Origin: Rusavskia elegans
Taxonomy: Eukaryota > Ascomycota > Lecanoromycetes > Teloschistales > Teloschistaceae
Length of the DNA stretch: 64,000 bases
NCBI GenBank assembly: GCA_011316305.1
Contig: SAUG01000035.1
Span: 372,001 to 436,000, forward strand
Direction of reading: 5' to 3'
The position numbers and the translations under genes were made by a program. Under the pieces are notes generated by a model. That model was not told the DNA's origin and made no database searches. It saw only the letters and a list, made by a program, of their open reading frames with translations. Shown here piece by piece: positions 43,030-52,565 of this stretch. The first letter of the stretch is position 1, and each line of letters opens with the position of its first letter.

Positions 43030-44637
43030 CTATGTTTGACAGTCTTCCACCAGAGCAATGGCCTTGCTCTGCTGGGCTCCAGTGTACAGTAACACTGGAA
43101 TACTTCCTAGTAGGCAGAGCAGCACCAGTGTCAACATGGTGATACCCCAATTAGTCTCTTCATACAGGAACCCCGTCCAGCTGGTCCTACCGCTGTTGCA
43201 AGACCAGATGCTGCGCACAACAACGAGTACACTTTCGCGTGCGAACCAGCTTCGCCGACTACATCCGGGTTCTCTTCTGCGAGGATGTCAGCCTCGTAAG
43301 ACATGTCGGCCGAGAGTGGCGTCAGGATTAGATCGATGCCCATCGCTGGACAATGTGAGAAGTCTGTGCGCGGCGATATTCGATGTCAAATTGCTCACCA
43401 GTCAAGACAAGCAAGATGCTCAGGCCCGCGATCTGTCCCTTGCTCTTGTGGGTGATAAGAACTGATAACGTCAGCCCAACTGCTGCTGTTGCAAATCCAG
43501 TTAACGCCACCTCTCGGGGACCATAACGATCCGAAAGAGCTCTGAATCCAGCTCCAAACAATGCCAGCGTTGTAACGGCGAGGAAAACCAGCCCTATGCC
43601 CGAGGAATCGAAGTCGAAGGTCCTCTTGACGAACTGCGCAAGCACTGCGTCAAAGGAAGCAGCGATGGTCATGTGTACCGATGACCGCCCGGATGCGTCC
43701 CATTGGGCCGCAGATCTTTTCTCTATCATGGCTGCTCGCAGTAACAGGTCGGCTACGAGGGCTGCAATTACCATTGCAAAGACCGGATAATAGCCTGCTT
43801 TAGCGTATACCATGCCTGCTAAGAACGGCAAAAGGAGGACGCCCCCAGTCATGCCACTGAAGACGAAGCCCATCCTACCCGCCGGTTAGCAATGGAAATG
43901 TTGGGAATCCAAGGTTGAGAGTATGGCCAACCAAGAGCCAACTTCGCTTGGGTTGACAGTGTCCGTAATGAGCGGCAAGCCTGCAGAGTAGACTGCACCA
44001 TTGGAGAAACCTTGCAAGATTCGCGCCAACAACATGATTCCAGGAGCCCGCGCCACGCAGAATAGTGAGGTTGCAAGGATATTCAGTATGCTACCCGACA
44101 GCAAAGGTATCTTTCGGGATCCTAGTTTATCGCCCACCCAGGCGGTGAATGCTGTCACCTGTTCCAATCTGACCAGGATCTGGGAGACTGAAACGACTCA
44201 CGGGCACTTATGACTAAGGCAAGGCCCAAAGGCGACCAGGAGACCCGACAGCCAGAACTGTACTGCCGTTCTGTAAGGATCACGACTCCTGGCAGCGTTG
44301 TTGCAATCGGAGCATACCGTCTTCTTCTCATTCTCCAGACCTATCAACCAGCGAGAAGGGAATAACGGGGACCACCTAGGATCTGTTAACCGTCTTTGTT
44401 GCTGGAGATTTTGGACTGCCACTGACAGCACCATAGGCGAAGCCATCCTGGAAGGCGGTCTATCAGCCCATCTGGACAGCGCAAAGTTGGGGGCAGCAAC
44501 ATCAGTACTGCCTGGAATGCCAAGTTACGCACGTTGAAAGCTGCAATGAAGACGGTAATGCCAATGAACCATTCCGAGGATTTGACCTTGAGCAAGACTG
44601 GTGGTCTAGCGCCCCGAGACTGCTGTTGTTCCTTCAT
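43030..44637 (-). pseudogene. MFS transporter pseudogene (DHA1 / vesicular amine-like)
   Basis: A major facilitator whose exons can be followed along the minus strand but not joined. It begins at 44637 (VKSSEWFIGITVFIAAFN), then FQDGFAYGAV and PVIPFSLVDRSG, VQFWLSGLLVAFG, FTAWVGDKLGSRKIPLLSGS, ILQGFSNGAVYSAGLPLITD with NPSEVGSW, MGFVFSGMTGGVLLLPFLAG, and PLSADMSYEADILAEENPDV, ending near 43030 with ITMLTLVLLCLLGSIPVLLY. Lesions: an in-frame TGA at 44330-44328 between SGE and EEDVQFW; a frame change near 44224-44230 (LLVAFG to LALVISA needs a shift in a GGGCC run); and a one-base deficit near 43178-43186, where GPA and WTGFLYEETN fall in different frames. Three independent breaks rule out a simple splice explanation. 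Confidence 0.78.
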
Positions 44638-45952
44638 CTCCGATGGATTGCGACGGACTGAGCACAGCAAAGGTAGTAGATTGTGTTGGGAGCAATGCTG
44701 GCTCGGAAGATTGTAAGCATTCAGGAAAGTGTTCGTTAAGAAATCCGTCGTCAATCCACCCTTCAGCTCGCTTCTATTTGGTGTACTTCAGGGTCTTCCT
44801 TACAGAATATATTGGCACGGGGCAGCAAGAAACCAGAGGCAGAAGGTGAACTTTACTGGATAGTAGCATCTACAAATGCGTGAGGCTAGCGTACTGCTTA
44901 CACACGTTTGTGGGGAATGTTTCTCGGATCTTCTCTCATTTGCAGGATACTGCTCACGATAACTTTCGCCCACAGTTGTGCCGTTCCCAAGCTATCTCTA
45001 TATCGGAAATTTGGAGACGTAGGGAACTGTTCGGATCCTCGTCAACAAAATTCACCCAGCCTGGATTCGGTTCCAGTCCCGTTTCAGGGGGCCAACAATC
45101 GACAGCGAGCGATTCTGAGGGTATTTTCTGCATCTCGTGCGTCTGTTACGAGACAATCTGCATCACCCTGGCCGGGTAAAGTGAAGATGATGATCCGTCC
45201 ATCTCGCTCGGCTGGCTCCTAGGGAAGCGACTCTGGACCCTGGGTCCTGAAAGTCGGCTGGGAACCTGTCCGCTGGCCTCTTGAATGGGGTAGTACTGGG
45301 GCAATGGTCTCGTCGGTGTTGTGGGGAGATGGTAACTTCAGGCCAGGAAACTTCTTAAAAAGGATGCATGCAAGCTAGAGATTTGCAGATTTACCGTCGC
45401 CCTATCGAATTACGATTGATACAGATCCGACCAACAGTCGAGCTGAACAAAAAGCATCCAGTAATCTGCGACGTCGTTAACAGCACCAATACTTGAGATG
45501 GTAGCGAAGCCTCTGGCAAGGACCGCCAATAGCAAGCAACATCGTGTCAACGCAGTCCGCCAAAAGACAAGATGATACGGATATTATACAGTGTTCTAGT
45601 CCGCAATCTGGAATCTGATTTGCAGATGTTACTCCGCACCATGCACCATGCATGGCCTGCCAAATCCGTACCCCACCGGTAAGATGCCGGGAAAGCTCGG
45701 AGAACAGATAGCCGATCATCTATGGGGCGATGGTCGTGCATGAATGATTAAGTTTGAGGCGCGAGAACATCCCGCATTGCAACCACATCAAGTTGAATGA
45801 TACGGTCGTCCCTTGGCAGTCCGATTTCGGGTCATCCTCAATTACACCCAAATACAAACCGGTTGGGTGTAACCAGGCCGATTCACTGCCAACTTCTACA
45901 AAACCCCTTCACTTTAATCAGCTCCCATCCAAACACCCTCGAGCTCTCCAAC
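44638..45952. other. Intergenic, no supported gene
   Basis: Short overlapping frames only, upstream of the MFS pseudogene. No repeats recognised. Confidence 0.45.
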
Positions 45953-46108
45953 TTGAAACTCACCACTGTATTTGCTCTCTTGCTGGCTATCGTTTTGGCG
46001 AAACCATTTCACATTACCATCACTTCGGACGACGTCTCCTTCCAGGGCGGCACCTGCTGTGACGGAAGGCTCTACTGCGGGTCACGGTTGGTTGGCCACG
46101 ATGTTTAG
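45953..46108 (+). pseudogene. Relic of a small secreted cysteine-containing protein
   Basis: From a TTG at 45953 the frame reads a Lys, then LTTVFALLLAIVLA (a textbook signal peptide core), followed by a 35-residue mature part with GGTCCDGRLYCGS and a stop at 46106-46108. The codon where the initiator belongs is TTG, not ATG. An in-frame ATG exists 52 codons upstream (45797), but using it would bury the signal peptide. It may be a start-codon-lost secreted protein, an exon of a longer gene, or chance. Low confidence. Confidence 0.3.
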
Positions 46109-46230
46109 CCAATATCGTTCTCAATGATCCCTCTGGTGGCGATGATGATGGTATAACGAAAATCAATGATCAAAGAGGGATTCGTGTGGGAAAAAGCATT
46201 GGCAAGGATTTCTACCTGTAGGCTATATGG

Positions 46231-46911
46231 ATGGTGACCTCTAAAACGCCTTTGACGCCGAGCCCAAAACAAGTGAGGACCACCGAAGGAACTCTATACA
46301 TATGTGGATCAGACTACATACAGGAACTCGGATTCTGGGAATATGGTGGCTGTTTGGTAACAAGAGGGGACGAAGACGATGATAAATGTGAAAACCAATG
46401 GATCGCAAAGGGGAAAAAAAAGGCTTCCGTATCCAGGTCGAAGCTTTGCTTAGCTGGTAATCAGAGGGAATCCTCTCAGGACAGTACACTTGAGTCAGCA
46501 ACGGATGACAGGGCAATCAATAAATTGCAGGCCAGAAAAGTTGAGAACAATTTGATGTTCATTTTTGGCCTGGCAATCTTTCTCTTTCTCCAGCCACTGA
46601 CACCTCGGCAGCAGCATCTACGCCTCGAAGAGCGGTTTCCTTTCGTAGCGAACCTTTCATTGTTGACCAGAGGAGTAACCAATCAACCGATAGCCAGGCT
46701 CCACAACAAGTGCACCTCCTGTACTTTCCAGCAGAGTAAAAATTACTCGCACCCGCGCCTACTAAGACCGGACGAAACCAGTTTAGTACCGGATCGGGGT
46801 ATGTTGCGGGAAATCTATACGGAGTGTACAGTTGATCGAGGAGAAATGGCGAGGGTTTGGGGTTTTGCACTACACGGGCGAGTCGAGGTAGAGGTACTCC
46901 CTGTCAAGTGA
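46231..46911 (+). CDS. Doubtful 226-codon open frame
   Basis: The frame is open but I recognise nothing in it. It contains one possible membrane segment (NLMFIFGLAIFLFLQPL) in the middle, flanked by charged, unordered sequence. Amino-acid use is patchy and there is no signal peptide. A 91-codon and a 103-codon minus frame overlap it. It sits in the decaying 43-49 kb block, so a chance or degenerate frame is at least as likely as a gene. Confidence 0.2.
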   Translation: MVTSKTPLTPSPKQVRTTEGTLYICGSDYIQELGFWEYGGCLVTRGDEDDDKCENQWIAKGKKKASVSRSKLCLAGNQRESSQDSTLESATDDRAINKLQARKVENNLMFIFGLAIFLFLQPLTPRQQHLRLEERFPFVANLSLLTRGVTNQPIARLHNKCTSCTFQQSKNYSHPRLLRPDETSLVPDRGMLREIYTECTVDRGEMARVWGFALHGRVEVEVLPVK

Positions 46912-47337
46912 GGAGGATCGGAAGAGAAGGTCTTCCCAAATTTATACGAGGATTGTATGGGAAAGTCGGTAATTAGATTTCAAGATATGGGAATCGTGGT
47001 CTGAAAATGAATATGACTGTTTGGGGAGGAAACATAAGTAAGGCTTACATCAGCTGCGAGAGTATCGGCTCAACCAACTTGTGTAAGTAATGACGAACAT
47101 CTCCATGCTATACAAGCTGTTGCTTGACCGACCCTTTCAGACCCAGCACAGTTGGGACTCTTTATTTGATACTCAAATTCAGCCCTCAATTGATATAGCC
47201 TTGGACGCAAGGGACTGGGATGCAATACTAGCGACATGGAGTGGAGCTGCACATGCAGTCCCAAGCTTCTGGGGCTGAGGCTCTCACATAATACTGACAT
47301 CCTGCTGCCCTCCTCGCATGCTTCACGTTATGCTGCC
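46912..47337. other. Intergenic upstream of the LRR pseudogene
   Basis: No supported feature. The frame of the LRR relic is open back to 47236, but without persuasive content. Confidence 0.45.
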
Positions 47338-49284
47338 ATGATGCAGCGACATCAGCTCTTAGTGATAGCCAGGATCGGAAGCCGATATCACACCCTCGCC
47401 GTGGTCCAACATCCATGGCTTTATTGGAAGGGTCCCGTCGAAACGTGTCTTCGCCTGATACAAATCTTCGAAGCCGAGAGCAATCGAACCTTGATCAGAC
47501 AGGAGCTTCATGCAGCTGAGAAAAAGAGCGACGAGTTTTGGGCCAGCCATGACTTCCAGCCTTTTCCGATCATCGGGACCAGTCTCCTCGTTGGGTCCTC
47601 ATTCGAGCCTAGTAAAGGCAAAGTGTCGAGTGAATCTCCTAGCCTTTAATACAACACTTTATCGGCTCGATAACGACGAATGCATCACGATTCTTGACAT
47701 TTCTGATCTTAATCGAATCAGATACTCGTATGCTATTCTGTAGGACTGCAACAAGGGTCCAATGTCGGCGAGGGCCTGTAGTTGCTGCTGCTGAAACTTC
47801 CTCTGGATGCAACGGAACTAGACGAGGGACATCTGAGAGGTAGGTTGCGGCAGGCTGGCGTAACAAAGGCGCATCGCCTCTCGGCGAAGCAGTTCGACTC
47901 CTACGAGCTCATTGACGCAGATTCGTTGCGCAATTGGCTGAAGCAAGATGCCGACCAAGAGGCCGACCCTCCTTTACAGGATGTCGAGGCAGCCTGTTCG
48001 ATGCGATCGCTTCGGGACCAGGCAATGAAACAACTACAGGGGATTGCCCTCAAAGACCCAGATCTTGATGACCTCAATATCTTCGCTGAAGCGTTTCGAA
48101 TTTCAGACTTCGTGCCAAAGCTGAAGAGCAAGATGTCGTCACTTGCAATGACCAACCAGCTCTCGCCATCTTCCGCCATGGTCTGCTATCTTCATACGAC
48201 TTTCGGCGAGGAGACTTCTGTTTCTTTAAGCCCATTCACAAAGACGCCGGCCAGCCATCTTGTAAAAGCAGCCTCGACACTATTGAAGACCGGAGAAGTC
48301 AAAAGCCTCAATCTATCTCACCTACACCACCTCTCAGAAACACATGTGAAAGACATCTTGAACGTTCTGTCTGGTTTAGAGACTCTCTCTCTACCTTCTA
48401 GACATGTCTCAAATTTCGCTCCAATGCGTCGCCTCAATGTGGAACCGGAATCCTGCTCTATAAGACGTCTACCACACCGAGCTGTTCCGTCGTCCTCTCG
48501 CAGAAAAGTATCGTTACTCACAGCTGACGCCGGTGCTCCCATGGCAATCAATCCTGGATTTTCGAAACCCCACCAAAAACATACACTGGGCTCGGATTGA
48601 TCGCAAAGGAAAGGTATTTTTCTCCACATTACCAATCAAAGACATGCTCTTACCACCCATCAAATTGGTGAATGGCCTCATAAAATTCCTCGAGTGTGCC
48701 AGGACAGATCGAGCATTTGGGATACAGACAATTCAGCCCCTGTAGGATTTGCATTGTCCAACGTCTTCGCATCAGCATCATCATGCATCAGAGGCTCGTC
48801 TACAGCCATTGGCCCTCTCCCAGACTCATTGTTCCGAGCTTCGTCTACTGCGGCCAAGGTCAAGACGTTTTTGTGTTCGCTTCCTTTTCCGGCTTTGATC
48901 GTGGGACAACTTTCCATCGTAATGTTCAATGGGTATAAGAAACCTAAAAACGGACAGATCGGGAAAGTAACTCCTGTGGGTTATGCGGAAGAGAGATGTT
49001 GGCTTGCCATAGTGGGCCCTAAGTCAAGGGACAAATACGAAGGACACCACGTGCAAACTGTGGAAGCATACCTCCAAAACCGCTCGAAGGATCTGCAAAT
49101 CTCAGGCAAAGCAGAGGCCGCAGAGCTCGTGCAGTACTGGAAGGAGAAGATGTACTTTGTAGGATCATGTGGCGGCGAAGAGATTCAGCAGCTGCTGACT
49201 GCAGCAGAGAAGGACGCTGCGGAAAACAGACAAGGGCCTGATTGGGTGATGAAGACCCGTGCCTGGGATCATGCTGGAAAATGA
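47338..49284 (+). pseudogene. Leucine-rich-repeat-like protein pseudogene, several frameshifts
   Basis: Consecutive plus-strand frames form one protein trail. 47338 onward runs to FQPFPIIGTSLLVG; then another frame has FNTTLYRLDNDECITILDIS; then 47800-48390 has ISDFVPKLKSKMSSLA and an LRR-like VKSLNLSHLHHLSETHVKDI with LNVLSGLETL. At 48383-48392 a (CT)5 run shifts the frame, and the trail continues as YLLDMSQISLQCVASMWNRN, hits an in-frame TAA at 48461-48463, then continues VYHTELFRRPLAEKYRYSQL to about 48720. A further shift leads to WDTDNSAPVGFALSNVFASA and on to 49284. Each piece reads like coding sequence, and adjacent pieces fit only with frame changes, so the gene is dead unless unusual splicing is involved. 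Family: fungal orphan with LRR-like repeats. No nucleotide-binding domain seen. Confidence 0.65.
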
Positions 49285-49547
49285 TTCACCACTTCATGTT
49301 TCGGTTTCTGTAGAGTAGAATTGCCAGAATAAAGTCTCGTGTTTCGGTTGCAAGAAAACTCGAATGAAACTTCGCGTAACGACAAAGCTAATAAAGTTGC
49401 TGTTTCGTTCCTTTCGCTTCGCATGATACAGTCCGACTAAACGAATCTGCCCTTCGAGTCAGCTTTCTCCGAATCCTCTCCAGCGGCTGTCATCATCTTC
49501 ATAGGCTTTCACAGCTATCGCTCCGTGGATTTAGCATTCGCGTATGG

Positions 49548-52097
49548 TCAATCTACACACCACTCGGTGTCGCTGGGCATCATCTGCCCTAGTCTACCGC
49601 AATTGCCCACGTAAGCATTAGCTATCAACGATTGATAGAGTTGCATGGCGTTGCCATGTCGGTTGTTGAGTTGTATGGCCTCGTGGACTTCCACATTGTC
49701 AATGTTCTCCGCTATCATATGCAACTTTTCTGCGAGCGAAGCGACTAGATCCTGGTAGACGGGATCTCGCTTCTGTTCGGATTCATCCTCTATTGCCATA
49801 CGGACGAATTTCTCGGTGATTTCATCAGCTAAGAGTATCTGAGAGGCTCGATAGGCACTCTCGAGTAGGACACCCACGGATCCCACTCTGGTTCCAATAT
49901 TCAAAACCAGGTCCGAGGATACTTCTGAGACCCCGGTCCAGTCATGAGTACCGTGAACAAGTAAGGCTCTGGCGACTTCTACCGAATGATCGAACTTAAA
50001 AGGTGTTGCTAACAATAATGTATGGCGTTTGGAACTATCCATAAGTGAAGCCCGCAGTGTGACCATCCCAGCATCCTCTCGAGGTACCTTGCTAACGGCA
50101 TGTGCTGGGTTAATAAAAACCCACGTACCACTCTCGTACCTGCAGTAAATGCAGTGATAGACTCCGTTGTCAAACGGTCCCCAAGGGAGCTTAGGCAAGC
50201 CCCGAGCTGTTGGTCGTATTGTAACAGGGAGAGCCGCGAGCCGGACACTGAGGCCAGCAGCAGTCAATACCCCTGTTTCGTCATCCTCAGCCCAAGTTTG
50301 CAACTCTGAATTTCGTATGTCTTGGAAGGTCAAGAACGTTGCCGGCGCCCATCTGAAACCTGGTTGGCAAAGCCTTGGACTTTTTCTGAACAAAACGCTC
50401 TTCGGAATGCCTCGCTCGACCGAAGGCACCAAAGACCATAGACGCTGCATCCTTGACGATTCAGGCCCATCAAGTATGTGGGCTAAGTCAAGTTTCAGTA
50501 GCCCTCCGATCAGCAAAGGCTCATCAGTAGCGACGCTGACAGCCCTGTGACGCAGCGCGTAGTCAACCGCAGATAGATCAGGAAACAAACTAGCGCCATG
50601 GAGTACCGTCTCGGAGCCGTTGAAGATTCGCAAACCTTGATAAACACACATTGCGTCGTGAACGAGGCCCCTGCGTCCAAGATCGGAAGTATAAATCTTG
50701 AGAAGCTCGAACCACATCCGTTTGAAGTTCACTGCAACATCGCTGAATTGGAACCAAAGATTACGAGCCAGAGCGCCTTCCTGGAGCGTCCATAACCTAC
50801 GCATCCAACCTGAGGTGAGGGCGCGGAGGCAGATTTCGGTCGGATGAAGGCGGGAGCTTTCGACATCGCGAAGCGACGAGTCCAGGACCAGTACACGAAC
50901 GGCATCCGTGTATGGTCTATGCATTTGGCTGAGTGCCAATCTCTTGGCTTCGGGCGGCTCGACCGGGCAGCAAAGGGTGTCAAGCCAAATAAACACGTCG
51001 TTGCTTTCGACCGGTCCATTCAATGAAGCTACTAGGTCATGGAGACGCCGTAATTGGCACACAGGTAGACAATTCGAATCTGGGTTACCCAGACCATCGG
51101 CCCATACATGAGATATTGCAACGTACTCGATGTTGGGTAACGCATCGACGACGTCCATGTGGATATCGCGTATTGTGGCTCCAGCTCTCATTCGTAACAA
51201 CGGTAAGGAGCCCCTCGACAAGATACTGATGACGTCCGAGATGTCAACGGAGAGATCCGTACAATTGCAAGCCGCGTCCAGATGTCTAGAAGCACGCTGC
51301 TTCAAAACCCGGCTGTTCGCTTGGCAATGACTTTCACTGCAATTTTCGTGAAGCGTCCTTCCATTGGAACCATTTCTCGTCATCCACGTCAGCAAGTGGC
51401 ACGTCTGGATAGTCAGAAATGTATGAAGAATCCTGTGGACTTCTGACGGACAGTAGCCCTGACACTTGAAATGAGCAACCGTTTCATTGTCATCATACAG
51501 CAACTGCCAGGTGTTGGGACATTTGTTATCTCTCACGAAATCGGTTATGCCGAATGCAAGGTTCGCATTGTCACCCAGCAGCTCCGCGACCGAGGCAATA
51601 GACACTCGTATCTGACGATTGAAGTCTGGCCGCGTCTCGTACCTGATTGTTTGCAAAACAGCCCAAGTCATCCTGAGGCACTCGGCGATATGGTGGTATT
51701 GCGCTTGCTTGCCGGCAGCTTCAGAGGAACGGATGCTGCTCACCCAATCGTTCAGTACTGGTACTAGCTTGCTTGTGGTCACTACCCATTGAGGATCGTT
51801 CGGGGACGACGTCCGGCCAACCCAATGAGAATGAACCGACATGTCGCCCAGGACCTCCTTTAACAGACCAAAGAAGAGCCATGTCTGAATGAAGGATTCG
51901 AGTTCTGCAAGGGGCATAAGGATCATCCCCTTGGAATTACGGATTTTGGAATCGCGCACAGCGTCAAGGAAATTTGCTTGCCCCTGTCGCGCCGGGTATG
52001 TCAGGAAGTCCATTCCATCATATTCGATTGAGGAAACGTAAGGTACGCTGCCCGGACCTGTCGACGCAACGTCTCTAGGTAGAGGTAAATGCTCCAT
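49548..52097 (-). CDS. HET-domain (heterokaryon incompatibility) protein
   Basis: Single exon, 849 residues. HET domains (TIR-related fold) mediate non-self recognition and trigger cell death when incompatible fungal partners fuse. Diagnostic blocks are in order: EYVAISHVWADGLGN (325-338), then DVFIWLDTLCCPVEP (367-381) and WMRRLWTLQEGALA (431-444). Before the HET domain lies a ~300-residue N-terminal region with cysteines and histidines (CQGYCPSEVH, HENCSESHC, CNC), a pattern seen in a subset of HET proteins. After it, a long C-terminal region has no obvious repeats such as WD40 or ankyrin. The frame is intact, in contrast to the pseudogenes just upstream. Such genes are often polymorphic and under balancing selection. 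Confidence 0.88.
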   Translation of the reverse strand: MEHLPLPRDVASTGPGSVPYVSSIEYDGMDFLTYPARQGQANFLDAVRDSKIRNSKGMILMPLAELESFIQTWLFFGLLKEVLGDMSVHSHWVGRTSSPNDPQWVVTTSKLVPVLNDWVSSIRSSEAAGKQAQYHHIAECLRMTWAVLQTIRYETRPDFNRQIRVSIASVAELLGDNANLAFGITDFVRDNKCPNTWQLLYDDNETVAHFKCQGYCPSEVHRILHTFLTIQTCHLLTWMTRNGSNGRTLHENCSESHCQANSRVLKQRASRHLDAACNCTDLSVDISDVISILSRGSLPLLRMRAGATIRDIHMDVVDALPNIEYVAISHVWADGLGNPDSNCLPVCQLRRLHDLVASLNGPVESNDVFIWLDTLCCPVEPPEAKRLALSQMHRPYTDAVRVLVLDSSLRDVESSRLHPTEICLRALTSGWMRRLWTLQEGALARNLWFQFSDVAVNFKRMWFELLKIYTSDLGRRGLVHDAMCVYQGLRIFNGSETVLHGASLFPDLSAVDYALRHRAVSVATDEPLLIGGLLKLDLAHILDGPESSRMQRLWSLVPSVERGIPKSVLFRKSPRLCQPGFRWAPATFLTFQDIRNSELQTWAEDDETGVLTAAGLSVRLAALPVTIRPTARGLPKLPWGPFDNGVYHCIYCRYESGTWVFINPAHAVSKVPREDAGMVTLRASLMDSSKRHTLLLATPFKFDHSVEVARALLVHGTHDWTGVSEVSSDLVLNIGTRVGSVGVLLESAYRASQILLADEITEKFVRMAIEDESEQKRDPVYQDLVASLAEKLHMIAENIDNVEVHEAIQLNNRHGNAMQLYQSLIANAYVGNCGRLGQMMPSDTEWCVD

Positions 52098-52565
52098 TGC
52101 CTTGGACGAAACAGTTCTGTGCCAGTACTGCTGCTAGTTCCAGAATACCGAAAATGGAAGATTTTATTTTGCAGCAGTTGTTTGAGACTTTGAGCCGCTG
52201 CCTCGTGGGCGACCAGTTACATCTCGATTTGTTAGCCCATGTCGACTCGTTTTGACCGAGCATATCCAGTACACCGATCATTTGACCGGCATCCTCGCGT
52301 TGCTGATCACATGCGACCGCCTACATAGGGAGTCTCAAAGTGAATCTCATTCAGATGATGACCGTTGAAGATGAGGTGGGCAACGCTCACGGGCACAGCG
52401 AAGGCGGACTTCGGGGTTGCCAGACCCAGGAAAATTGATATGACTACACGCGCTAGCTCTTCTTTATCTTAGTGCTGGTTTAGCTCATAATTGAATCTCG
52501 ACGTCACGTCAGCTTTCCTCGACCGTCCCTACTAGGCCAGCATTGGCTCTTTGACTTCTTGCAAC
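52098..52565. promoter_or_regulatory. Divergent upstream region, HET gene and M18 aminopeptidase
   Basis: The two genes point away from each other, so both promoters lie in this 468-bp stretch. No specific motif is claimed. Confidence 0.5.

Noticed and set aside
47338..52097. LRR relic plus HET gene as an NLR-type immune receptor
   Set aside because: No NACHT or NB-ARC motif is seen, and the two genes are on opposite strands with separate frames.
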